DNA of 17,038 bases from Clostridiales bacterium UBA3705 (GCA_002372735.1 DFIE01000166.1:1-17038), one strand, 5' to 3'. Shown: positions 6,716 through 13,219, counted from the first letter of the stretch. The notes: generated by a model not told the origin, from the letters alone. Translations and numbers: made by a program.

Positions 6716-7945
6716 TCACCCGGCGGTCACAGCCGCCTGGGTGCGCACCAGATAGTCCACAATCCGGCCCACAGACTCCCCCGGGTGGGCCCAGGTTTCG
6801 GCACGGGCCTGCTCCAGCGCCCGACGGTAGGCTGGGCTTTCCAGGGTCTGGGTGATGATCTGCTGCAAATGATCCAGGTCCTCCGGCTGCAGGGGCCGGC
6901 CGATTTTCGGCAGCGTGCGGAAGGTCCAGAGCTCCTCGTCCAGCCAGCAGGCGTCATAGGGCGACTTGTCAAAAGCGGTGTCGGCGTAGATCACCGGCTT
7001 TTGAAACACCAGCGCGAAGTCAAAGATGACGCCGGAGAAGTCGGAGATCAACAGATCCGACCGGCGCAGTACCTCAAAGTTGTCATTGTCCCGGTTCCAC
7101 TCCAGCCGGTCAGAGGCGGGGAACTCCTTCATCAGCCGGTCCATCATGGCCTTTTCGGAGACAAAGGACTGGGGGTGCGGCCGCACAATCACGTGGCAGT
7201 CGGTATCCAGCAGGGCACGGATCATCCTGCCGCCGTAGCGGCCGAAGATGCTGCTCTGGCCCCAGGAGGGCGCCAGCAGCACGGTGGTTGGATGGGGCGG
7301 CAGCGGCTCTGCCTGCTCCAGCCGGCGGCGCATGCCGTCCAGTATGGGCAGACCCACCAGCTCCATCTCCTTGGCCGGCAGCTGCCGCAGCTGCTCCAGC
7401 TGGCGGATCTGATCGATCTGATACGCGCCGGAGAGCAGTACCGCATCGTAATAGTCCAGGCCGAACATCCGGTATATGGTAATGTCGCTGGCGGCGTGGG
7501 GCACGTGGACATACCGTTTCACGTCCTTGGAGCGCTTCCACTGGTACACATCCAGGCCCGGGGTGGTGGAGAGCACCACATCGGCACTGAGATAATTGAG
7601 CCGCGCATAGGTCCGGTTGCCCTGACCGGAAAACTCACAGCGGACAAAGCGATAATTCGTTTCCAGGGCAGGGTCGTCATCGGAGGCCGTGAGATACAGA
7701 AGGGGCAGCTCTCTGCGTTCAAACTCATCGCAGATAGGGGCAAACAGGGGCCAATAGCGCTTGCTGTCGGAAAAAATCGCAAAGGGAACATGGTCCTTTC
7801 GGGTCTGCTTGGCCTTGCCGCCGCCGGCCAGCAGCACCCCCGCTTTGGCAATGCTGTCCCGGAAGAAATAGGCACCGGCACTGAACACGCCGATCAGCAC
7901 TGTAAAGAGCATACTGCCGGTGCCGGGATCAATATATGACATCAT
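6716..7945 (-). CDS. CDP-glycerol glycerophosphotransferase family protein (TagB/TagF-like)
   Basis: This 409-aa protein is related to the enzymes that transfer glycerol-phosphate from CDP-glycerol in wall teichoic acid synthesis at the cytoplasmic membrane face. The N-terminus has the small-membrane-protein string 'YIDPGTGSM' and one hydrophobic segment (about 11-40) that may anchor it. The catalytic region shows 'HVPHAASD' (147-154), 'LLAPSWGQSS' (223-232), 'RPHPQ' (255-259) and 'SDLLISDFSGVIFDFAL' (296-312), all recognisable family motifs. The ATG at 7945 has GGAGAG six bases upstream; ATG 7942 is equally possible. It starts 35 bases after the YidC/sulfatase fusion, in the same operon. It is shorter than long TagF polymerases and closer to TagB primase size, but I cannot say whether it primes or polymerises. 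Confidence 0.88.
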   Translation of the reverse strand: MMSYIDPGTGSMLFTVLIGVFSAGAYFFRDSIAKAGVLLAGGGKAKQTRKDHVPFAIFSDSKRYWPLFAPICDEFERRELPLLYLTASDDDPALETNYRFVRCEFSGQGNRTYARLNYLSADVVLSTTPGLDVYQWKRSKDVKRYVHVPHAASDITIYRMFGLDYYDAVLLSGAYQIDQIRQLEQLRQLPAKEMELVGLPILDGMRRRLEQAEPLPPHPTTVLLAPSWGQSSIFGRYGGRMIRALLDTDCHVIVRPHPQSFVSEKAMMDRLMKEFPASDRLEWNRDNDNFEVLRRSDLLISDFSGVIFDFALVFQKPVIYADTAFDKSPYDACWLDEELWTFRTLPKIGRPLQPEDLDHLQQIITQTLESPAYRRALEQARAETWAHPGESVGRIVDYLVRTQAAVTAG

Positions 7946-7980
7946 GATAGTCTCTCCGTTTTCAATATACCGCAGGTGCG

Positions 7981-10731
7981 TCAGCCTTCGCCCAGATAGG
8001 CCCAGTTGTCGCGGTCAAGAATGTCCTCCCCCCGCACCGCATACCAGGGTCCGGGAATGAAGGTGTTGCCGTTGTTTTCGTCGATCCGGAACAAGAAGGA
8101 ACCGAATACGTGCAGCTCTGCGGCATCCTTGGCGTCACTGTTGATGGGCTTGCCGGTAAAGGGATTGCGGGGCTGGGCAATCACGTCGGCAGTGGCCAGG
8201 GTAGGCACATCGGCAGTGGTCATCCGGCGGCGGTCCACCGTAAAGGTCTGGCTTTGGAAGTCCTTTACCATCAACAGGGGGTTGAAGCACATGATGTCTT
8301 CAAAGTTTCCGGTGCCGAAGAGATAGTCGTCAAACTGCTTGAGGAATTTGCCGTGGTCCGCCACAATGATGATCCGGGTGTTGTCATACACGCCGTTTTC
8401 CCGCAGATAGTCCAGCCACTGCCCCAGCTGAAGCAGAGCCGCCATATTGGTCTGGTAGTGGATCACCTGGGTGGGCTCCTCCATGCGCATGGTTCTGCCA
8501 TCCAGGGTGAAGCGGTCTGCGTGGTCCTTGTCATACTGGGTGTTATCCACATAGTCGGCGGGGACATAGTCCGGCTCCTGAAGGAGCATGGGCTCGTGGG
8601 TGGTGCCGTTTTCCATCATCAGGAAGGTGTTCCGGTCAGAGTCGGTGATGTCGGTGATCTCCGGCAGGGCCTTGAGGACGGAATAGGAGTTGTAGAAGGC
8701 CTCGTTGGTGCCCTCGGAATGGGTCAGGTCTGTCATCACCTGACTGCTCAGGCTCCGGTCCGACACAAAGTAGGTGCCGTGCTGGTACACAGCGCCCTGG
8801 AGCACATAGGGCGACGATTTCATCAGACTGTACAGGAAGAAATTCCGCTCCCAGATCCGGTTCATCCGGCTGGCCTGGGCCTCCACCGGGGCGTCGTTAA
8901 ACTGGCCCTGCTCGGTGTTGTAGGCGTGGATCTGGGGATAGTCGTCATAAATGGACAGATCCGGGATCCACTCGTAGCCGGCATAGGGGGGATCGCAAAC
9001 GGTGACGTCAAAGTCGTGGTCTGCAAACAGCACCGGCATGACCCGGATGGCCTCATTGTGCTTTTCGGCCAGGGATTCCTGATCCCGGGCGTTCAGCTCC
9101 TCCGGGGTGTATTCATATCCGCCAAAGAGGTTGGGGGTACAGAAGTTGGTGCTGATGCCGTAGGACAGGGTATTGGGATAGTAGGTAAACCCGGCAAACT
9201 GGGCCTCCAGCTCCGGCTTTTCCGCAAACAGATAGGGGATGTAGCTGCCGATGGCCCGGTCCATCATCAGCACCACCACGTTCTTGCCCTTGGTGCTCAG
9301 GGGAATCCGCGCGCTGCGGCCCTGCTCCAGCTCCACCCGGTAGGCCTCCACGGCCTGATGAATCTCCGGCAGGGCGCCGTGAATCTTGACCAGGTTTGCC
9401 CCGCTCATGCCTACGGCCGCAATGACCAGGGCAATGTAGGCAACCCGGAGGAGCGGCTTCTTCTTCCACAGCAGACTCATGGCCGCAACCAGCGCCGCTA
9501 TGACGCCAAGGTTCAGCAGCTGCTCCTTGGCGGAGAAGACAGGCTCGATCTCATACATCAGCTCGGAGGACAGGGTGCCCAGCTTGGTGCCGAAGAACAT
9601 GTAGTTCACCACCGCCACCCCGGAGCCCACCCAGACCAGCCAGGTAAGCACCCGTTTCGTTCCCGGACCGGCCAGGAAATAGAACAGGCCAAACCAGGCC
9701 AGGAACAGGCCGCCGGAGAGCAGCAGCGTGCTCAGCACATGGACCAGTGGAGAGCGATAGGCCTTGATATACACAAACTCCATGGGCGAGGACGCAATCA
9801 CCGCTGAGGGAATCAGTAGTCCGGTGAGCAGGGTGAGAAACAGACAGCCGCCGAAAAACAGCGCATAGCCGGGCTTCTCCTTCTCAGCCACAGTCCTGGG
9901 GCTGCGGCGCACCAGAGGCAGCAAAGCAGGCAGCAGGCACCCCAAGCCCAGCACCAGCACCAGAATCCTGCGCCGCCAGGTCAGGTTCACGACACACCCC
10001 AGACCCAGCAGCACCGCTCCCAGCAGCCCCAGGGCCCATTTGCCCACGGTCTTTTTATGGGGCAGGCGGTTAAATAGGTTTTTCAACAGGGAAAAGAGAT
10101 TGTTCATGGTCCAGTAGACCACCAGGCCCGCAGGCGAATCATACAGCAGCACCAGAAAAACCAGGGCCATACCATAGAGCTGCAGCTTGTCCTTCAGGGG
10201 CAGACCCCGGGTATAGATGGCGCCGGAGATCAGGTTGATGGCGGTCATGAGGATCGGAAGCACGTTTACCGACACCCCCGCCAGGGTGAGAAGGCCGTCC
10301 GGCGCCCCCAGGTCGGAAATCGGGCCGAAGGAGGCCTCCCGCAAGGCAGGCATGGTGGACAAGAACCGGTAGGCGGCGATGAAAAACGGCACCTCCAGCA
10401 GAAGGGGCAAGGAGCCCCGCAGGGCATAGAGGGGCTTGTAGCCGTTTTGCCGGTAATAGGTCTGCAGCATCATAAACCGCTCGTTGCCGGAAAATGTCTT
10501 TTTGATATGCGTCACCCAAGCGGAGAGCTTCTTCTGCTGGGCACGCTCCTGGTCCTGGATGGCGTCTGCCCGGTTGTACAGGGGCAGCAGCAGCACATTC
10601 ATTACCAGGCTCATGGCCAGGATGGAGAGACCCACACTGTGGAAAAAGCTCTCGGCATAGGCAAATACGTATTCGAAAATCAGAACCAGAGGTCCAATGA
10701 GCAGCTGGTACAGCGCATGGGTAACTGTCAT
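7981..10731 (-). CDS. YidC/Oxa1-like domain fused to a sulfatase/LtaS-like transferase domain
   Basis: This 916-aa membrane protein has two recognisable halves. Residues 1-225 form a YidC/Oxa1-type five-helix module. It has a first helix ending 'LLLPLYNRADAIQ', a charged coiled hairpin (55-85), 'NGYKPLYALRGSLPLLLEVPFFIAAY' (96-121) and a final 'DSPAGLVVYWTMNNLFSL' (198-215). Further hydrophobic helices run from about 230 to 446. Residues about 481-850 form an alkaline-phosphatase-superfamily (sulfatase/phosphoglycerol transferase) domain. Its probable metal ligands are D491 in 'VVLMMDRA', H712 in 'TTHEP' and D792/H793 in 'VADHG', with a candidate nucleophile in 'STNFCTPN' (527-534; Thr528, Cys531 or Thr532). 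The start at 10731 has GGGGAG seven bases upstream; the longer frame would begin inside the promoter. Co-transcription with a glycerophosphotransferase points to envelope polymer assembly. Confidence 0.87.
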   Translation of the reverse strand: MTVTHALYQLLIGPLVLIFEYVFAYAESFFHSVGLSILAMSLVMNVLLLPLYNRADAIQDQERAQQKKLSAWVTHIKKTFSGNERFMMLQTYYRQNGYKPLYALRGSLPLLLEVPFFIAAYRFLSTMPALREASFGPISDLGAPDGLLTLAGVSVNVLPILMTAINLISGAIYTRGLPLKDKLQLYGMALVFLVLLYDSPAGLVVYWTMNNLFSLLKNLFNRLPHKKTVGKWALGLLGAVLLGLGCVVNLTWRRRILVLVLGLGCLLPALLPLVRRSPRTVAEKEKPGYALFFGGCLFLTLLTGLLIPSAVIASSPMEFVYIKAYRSPLVHVLSTLLLSGGLFLAWFGLFYFLAGPGTKRVLTWLVWVGSGVAVVNYMFFGTKLGTLSSELMYEIEPVFSAKEQLLNLGVIAALVAAMSLLWKKKPLLRVAYIALVIAAVGMSGANLVKIHGALPEIHQAVEAYRVELEQGRSARIPLSTKGKNVVVLMMDRAIGSYIPYLFAEKPELEAQFAGFTYYPNTLSYGISTNFCTPNLFGGYEYTPEELNARDQESLAEKHNEAIRVMPVLFADHDFDVTVCDPPYAGYEWIPDLSIYDDYPQIHAYNTEQGQFNDAPVEAQASRMNRIWERNFFLYSLMKSSPYVLQGAVYQHGTYFVSDRSLSSQVMTDLTHSEGTNEAFYNSYSVLKALPEITDITDSDRNTFLMMENGTTHEPMLLQEPDYVPADYVDNTQYDKDHADRFTLDGRTMRMEEPTQVIHYQTNMAALLQLGQWLDYLRENGVYDNTRIIIVADHGKFLKQFDDYLFGTGNFEDIMCFNPLLMVKDFQSQTFTVDRRRMTTADVPTLATADVIAQPRNPFTGKPINSDAKDAAELHVFGSFLFRIDENNGNTFIPGPWYAVRGEDILDRDNWAYLGEG

Positions 10732-10776
10732 CCGTATTCTCCCCTTCAAGCACAGGAATTCTAAGCAATCCAGCGT

Positions 10777-10805
10777 ATTATATACGATGTTGACATACAA
10801 ATCAA
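10777..10805 (-). promoter_or_regulatory. Sigma-A promoter of the YidC-fusion operon
   Basis: On the minus strand, TTGATT (10805-10800), a 17-base spacer and TATAAT (10782-10777) lie about 40 bases upstream of the chosen start codon. The predicted transcription start is near 10770. Confidence 0.75.
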
Positions 10806-10918
10806 CCCAAAGATTCTTAAGATACCGTAATGATTGAATATTCTATGCCAACCCTTGCTTCTGCCCCGGGCAGGCACCTTTCGGGGCTGCGCCCGCCGGA
10901 GAAATTTGCCCCGCAGAC

Positions 10919-10946
10919 TTGTATCTGACCGGGTCTGTGGTATAAT
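10919..10946 (+). promoter_or_regulatory. Sigma-A promoter of the SRAP gene
   Basis: TTGTAT (10919-10924) and TATAAT (10941-10946) are 16 bases apart. TG one base before the -10 makes it an extended -10 (TGGTATAAT). It diverges from the YidC-fusion operon. No LexA-like palindrome was recognised around it. Confidence 0.78.
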
Positions 10947-10978
10947 ACAATCAGCGCGCAAAAAAGGAGGTACCGCCA

Positions 10979-11602
10979 GTGTGCTGCAGATTTTACGTTT
11001 TGCCCCAGGACCGGGAGCTGGCCCCTGTACTGCGGGCCGCGGCGAAGTCCGGGCTATTGACTCGCTTTGCCCGGGCAGATGCCGGGGCCCCGGTACTCAC
11101 CGGGGAGATTGCCCCCTCCGCCGTGGCGGCAGTGGTGGCCTGTGACCGGCAGCGGCAGGCCGCGGTATTCCCCATGCGGTGGGGCTTCTCTCTGCCGGGA
11201 AAAACCTCTCTGCTGGTGAATGCCCGGGTGGAGACCGCCGCCGAAAAGCCCAGCTTTCGCCAGGCCTGGCAGAGCCACCGTTGCGTGATTCCCGCCAGCT
11301 GGTACTTTGAGTGGCAGCAGCGCCCTGCCGAGGATGGTGCCAAGGCCGCGAAGCAGAAATACGCCATCCGGCCCCGGGACGGCACGACGGTGTATCTGGC
11401 CGGGCTGTACCGGATTGAGAACGGGCTGCCGGTGTTTGTGGTATTGACCCGTCCCCCCAGCCCGGACGTGGCGCAGATCCATGACAGGATGCCCCTCATC
11501 CTGCCAAAGCAGGCCGTACGGACCTGGATCCAACCAGACGCCAGAGCGGAGGATCTGCTTTCTATGGCCGTGACGGCCCTGGCCCCGGAGATTGCAAAAT
11601 AA
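10979..11602 (+). CDS. SOS response-associated peptidase (SRAP, HMCES/YedK family)
   Basis: This 207-aa protein belongs to the family that forms a thiazolidine cross-link with abasic sites in single-stranded DNA, protecting them during replication. The known active-site set is present: Cys2 (exposed after Met removal), Asn81 in 'NARVET', Glu111 in 'WYFEW' and His168 in 'IHDRMPLIL'. 'KPSFRQAW' and 'CVIPASWYFEW' are standard family strings. The usual third residue Gly is Cys here, giving Met-Cys-Cys-Arg. The start is GTG at 10979 with AAGGAGG eight bases upstream, which is the only start that puts a cysteine at position 2. It is a single-gene transcript and the only plus-strand gene. Composition is like its neighbours. 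Confidence 0.93.
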   Translation: MCCRFYVLPQDRELAPVLRAAAKSGLLTRFARADAGAPVLTGEIAPSAVAAVVACDRQRQAAVFPMRWGFSLPGKTSLLVNARVETAAEKPSFRQAWQSHRCVIPASWYFEWQQRPAEDGAKAAKQKYAIRPRDGTTVYLAGLYRIENGLPVFVVLTRPPSPDVAQIHDRMPLILPKQAVRTWIQPDARAEDLLSMAVTALAPEIAK

Positions 11603-11638
11603 AAAAGCACCGGGCCGCAGCACAAGCCGCGGCCCGGT
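11603..11638 (-). terminator. Intrinsic terminator facing the SRAP gene
   Basis: ACCGGGCCGC (11609-11618) and GCGGCCCGGT (11629-11638) form a perfect 10-bp stem with a 10-nt loop. The run of A at 11600-11606 is a T run on the minus strand, so the orientation is minus. It would stop transcripts arriving from the tRNA/5S side just before they become antisense to the SRAP gene. On the plus strand the stem lacks a T run and could only be a weak SRAP terminator. Confidence 0.75.
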
Positions 11639-11651
11639 CAGAAGGACGGGT

Positions 11652-11681
11652 AAAAGCTTCACAACAACCAGATTGTGAAGC
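11652..11681 (-). terminator. Second minus-strand stem-loop with short T tail
   Basis: GCTTCACAA (11656-11664) and TTGTGAAGC (11673-11681) are perfect 9-bp arms with an 8-nt loop. On the minus strand the stem is followed by TTTT, as in a weak intrinsic terminator. It stands about 20 bases before the stronger terminator, so this gap has tandem minus-strand stops. No convincing gene lies between here and the tRNA. Confidence 0.55.
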
Positions 11682-11743
11682 CTTGCATGAAAGACTCCAA
11701 GCTGCATGACACTTAGAATTCTGGTTTTATTGCCCCCAAAACC

Positions 11744-11820
11744 GGGCGAAGCCCAATCTCACTCGGCGTCAGCCGAATATCACTGCGCAGCAATATCACT
11801 CGCCGAAGGCGAATATCACT
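11744..11820. repeat. Array of GNA-loop mini-hairpins separated by AATATCACT
   Basis: Reading the plus strand, four short hairpins alternate with four copies of a 9-nt spacer. The hairpins are GGGC-GAA-GCCC (11744-11754), CGGC-GTCA-GCCG (11764-11775), GC-GCA-GC (11785-11791) and CGCC-GAA-GGCG (11801-11811). The spacers are AATCTCACT (11755-11763) and exact AATATCACT at 11776-11784, 11792-11800 and 11812-11820. Stem sequences differ but each stem is self-complementary, so the structure is kept rather than the sequence. The last spacer runs directly into the terminator beside tRNA-Asn. No reading frame or known RNA family was recognised. Confidence 0.75.
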
Positions 11821-11821
11821 G

Positions 11822-11859
11822 AAAAAAGCGCTTTTGCCGGTAGACAAAAGCGCTTTTTT
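11822..11859 (-). terminator. 15-bp symmetrical terminator after tRNA-Asn
   Basis: Perfect 15-bp arms (11822-11836 and 11845-11859) with an 8-nt loop have A runs on the outer left and T runs on the outer right. It therefore has a T tail on both strands and can work bidirectionally. It lies two bases beyond the tRNA 3' end, so its main role is probably to end the 5S-tRNA transcript. Confidence 0.9.
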
Positions 11860-11861
11860 CA

Positions 11862-11937
11862 TGGCTCCCCCTGTTGGACTCGAACCAACGACCTGCGGAT
11901 TAACAGTCCGTCGCTCTACCGACTGAGCTAAGGAGGA
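11862..11937 (-). tRNA. tRNA-Asn (anticodon GTT)
   Basis: This is a 76-nt tRNA on the minus strand. The acceptor stem TCCTCCT pairs with AGGGGGA (one T-G pair), followed by discriminator G and an encoded CCA. The D-arm string TTAGCTCAGTCGGTAGAGC, the anticodon loop CTGTTAA with GTT, and the T-arm GTTGGTTCGAGTCCAAC are all present. It follows the 5S rRNA by eight bases and shares its promoter. Confidence 0.97.
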
Positions 11938-11945
11938 ATATGAAT

Positions 11946-12060
11946 GTTGGCGTTATCTATTTTCCCGGCCAGTCACCCGGCAAGTATCGTCGACGAACCT
12001 GAGCTTAACTTCTGTGTTCGGGATGGGAACAGGTGGACCCTCAGACCAATCAACACCAAC
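11946..12060 (-). rRNA. rrf: 5S ribosomal RNA (orphan copy)
   Basis: About 115 nt on the minus strand. The terminal helix pairs GTTGGTGTT (12060-12052) with AACGCCAAC (11954-11946). The interior carries the conserved 5S strings CCCATCCCGAACACAGAAGTTAAG and GATACTTGCCGGGTG in the expected order. No 23S or 16S sequence lies upstream; the GtrA gene starts its 3' end only 70 bases away. A perfect-hexamer promoter drives it together with tRNA-Asn. Exact ends are set from the terminal helix. Confidence 0.95.
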
Positions 12061-12070
12061 TGATTCATGG

Positions 12071-12088
12071 CGTTGCTCACAAGCAACG
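12071..12088 (-). other. Leader hairpin before 5S rRNA
   Basis: CGTTGCT (12071-12077) and AGCAACG (12082-12088) form a perfect 7-bp stem with a CACA loop. It lies between the predicted start site and the mature 5S 5' end. It is probably a precursor structure for 5S processing. Confidence 0.5.
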
Positions 12089-12093
12089 GTGAT

Positions 12094-12121
12094 ATTATAG
12101 CACGTTTTTATGAATTGTCAA
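12094..12121 (-). promoter_or_regulatory. Consensus sigma-A promoter of the 5S-tRNA-Asn unit
   Basis: On the minus strand, TTGACA (12121-12116) and TATAAT (12099-12094) are both perfect, with a 16-base spacer that includes an A-rich stretch. The -35 begins only about ten bases past the GtrA stop codon, so the promoter occupies nearly the whole gap. Confidence 0.9.
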
Positions 12122-12130
12122 GCCTTATTT

Positions 12131-12553
12131 TCAGATTTTTTCTTTTTCTTGTGTGCCGTCGTTGTCCACCTGCTTGCCGTAGACCACAAAGCGGGTGAAA
12201 AGGAACTCTGTGACAAAGTTTGTGAGCATGCTCAGCCCCTCAACCAGGAAGTTGTTCCAGCCAAGGGTCTCCACCAGATAGTTGCCGCCCCAGGTGGAAA
12301 GTGGTGTAAAGACCAGGTAGTACAAAAACACCTTCATCATGGCCACAGGGACGTTGGCCGCGGAGTGGAAGGTAAACTTGCGGTTGATGGTGAAGTTGTA
12401 CACCACGCTCAAAACCAGAGAGATCAGATAGCTGGGCCAGTAGGGCAGCCAGATTTGCAGCAGCGCAAAAGAGCCCAGCTGAATCAGCCCGGCGGAGATG
12501 GAGAAAAAGGTGAACTTGGCGGCGCGGATCATTTCTTTTTTGCGTTCAGACAT
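12131..12553 (-). CDS. GtrA-like four-helix membrane protein
   Basis: This 140-aa integral membrane protein of the GtrA family is often linked to movement or positioning of lipid-linked sugars during surface polysaccharide modification. It has four hydrophobic helices (about 12-35, 38-55, 70-90 and 100-125). The family string 'NFTINRKFTF' (53-62) follows helix 2, and an 'NF...TRFVVYG' end closes helix 4. A charged tail follows. The start at 12553 is chosen because AAAGGA lies upstream, although the spacing of about 13 bases is long; a longer frame would add unlikely residues. It is separated from the XRE gene by two strong hairpins, and a palindrome overlaps its ribosome site. No glycosyltransferase partner is adjacent, so its substrate is unknown. 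Confidence 0.85.
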   Translation of the reverse strand: MSERKKEMIRAAKFTFFSISAGLIQLGSFALLQIWLPYWPSYLISLVLSVVYNFTINRKFTFHSAANVPVAMMKVFLYYLVFTPLSTWGGNYLVETLGWNNFLVEGLSMLTNFVTEFLFTRFVVYGKQVDNDGTQEKEKI

Positions 12554-12558
12554 GGATT

Positions 12559-12568
12559 GGATGCATCC
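12559..12568. promoter_or_regulatory. GGATGCATCC palindrome at the GtrA ribosome site
   Basis: A perfect 10-bp palindrome overlaps the GtrA ribosome-binding region (AAAGGATGCATCC). Its core GATGCATC also occurs in front of the XRE gene at 13220-13239. I did not see this core elsewhere in the window. It is a candidate operator for the XRE protein; this is inference. Confidence 0.4.
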
Positions 12569-12573
12569 TTTCT

Positions 12574-12646
12574 CCGCCCGGAGCCGGGCGGGCAGCTTGG
12601 CCGGCGCAGCCTGCACTGCCGGGCAGGCTGTTCTCCTGCCCGGCAG
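12574..12646 (-). other. Two GC-rich hairpins between the XRE and GtrA genes
   Basis: CCGCCCGG (12574-12581) and CCGGGCGG (12584-12591) form an 8-bp stem. CTGCCGGGCAGG (12616-12627) and CCTGCCCGGCAG (12635-12646) form a perfect 12-bp stem with a 7-nt loop. Neither has a T tail on the minus strand. They may partly stop or stabilise the XRE transcript and set the ratio between the two genes. Confidence 0.5.
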
Positions 12647-12660
12647 ATGCGGCGGACGTC

Positions 12661-13203
12661 TTATCCGTTGCGGTCGCGGATGGACTTCATGGCAGACAGC
12701 AGACGGAAGTCGCTCTGCTTGGAGGGCGCAGTGACCTGTACGCCGTCAAAGGCCTTGACCACGGATTCCCCGGGCAGATTGGTGCAGCGGGCGTATTCCA
12801 CCATAATCATGGTGCGGATGGCGTGGAAGGCCTGGGCATCCAGCTTTTCGGTGATGCTGTCGGGGATGCCGGCAATGGACGTCATCTGACGGGTGTGCTC
12901 CATCTGCCCCTCGTTGAACTGGTTGAACAGGTCCTGGGGGAAGGCGTCGGTTTTACGCAGCATGTTATGGGTGGCTGCGTTGTTGTCGTAGAACACTATG
13001 AGCGACAGATAGGTATTCCAGGACATCTCGCGGTTGCCGTTCTCGATGGAGGAATAGGTCTGCCGGGAGACGCCGATCAGCTTGGAGAGCTCCGCCTGGG
13101 AGATTCCCAGCCGGGCACGCAGAAGCACCAGCTCCTGGGTGAGGGCGTCGATATACCGTTTTTGCTGCGCCTTTGTCAGTTCCCATTTCACAGAAGGTGC
13201 CAT
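12661..13203 (-). CDS. XRE-family helix-turn-helix regulator
   Basis: This is a 180-aa cytoplasmic DNA-binding protein. Residues 22-75 are a Cro/C1-type helix-turn-helix: 'ELVLLRARLGISQAELSKLIGVSRQTYSSIENGNR', quoted here only as its key elements 'LGISQAELSKLIGVSRQTYS' and 'IENG', followed by a stabilising helix. The C-terminal 100 residues have no domain I recognise. They are mostly polar and helical with a Met-rich stretch ('AIRTMIMVEYARC'). The start at 13203 has AAAGGAG seven bases upstream; an ATG 24 bases earlier lacks this. Its promoter (TTGACA-N17-TACAAT) is followed by two GATGCAT repeats one helical turn apart, suggesting autoregulation. The only close downstream gene is the GtrA-like gene. 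Targets are unknown. Confidence 0.85.
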   Translation of the reverse strand: MAPSVKWELTKAQQKRYIDALTQELVLLRARLGISQAELSKLIGVSRQTYSSIENGNREMSWNTYLSLIVFYDNNAATHNMLRKTDAFPQDLFNQFNEGQMEHTRQMTSIAGIPDSITEKLDAQAFHAIRTMIMVEYARCTNLPGESVVKAFDGVQVTAPSKQSDFRLLSAMKSIRDRNG

Positions 13204-13219
13204 AATGATACTCCTTTCA

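Noticed and set aside
8110..9807. A 565-codon plus-strand open frame opposite the YidC-fusion gene
   Set aside because: Same pattern: antisense to a well-supported gene, low-complexity composition, no domain, no promoter.
10732..10800. Upstream start for the YidC-fusion gene
   Set aside because: It would begin within the promoter hexamers and lacks a ribosome site, whereas 10731 has GGGGAG at 7 bases.
10806..10918. SOS box or other operator between the divergent YidC-fusion and SRAP genes
   Set aside because: No LexA-like palindrome is present; only a weak GCCCCG/CGGGGC pairing was seen.
10993..11707. Minus-strand frames opposite the SRAP gene
   Set aside because: The plus-strand frame has the complete SRAP active site, ribosome site and promoter; the opposite frames have none.
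11744..11820. CRISPR-like interpretation of the spacer/hairpin array
   Set aside because: The repeated element is only 9 nt and the intervals are 7-12 nt palindromes, far too short for a CRISPR array, and there are no cas genes.
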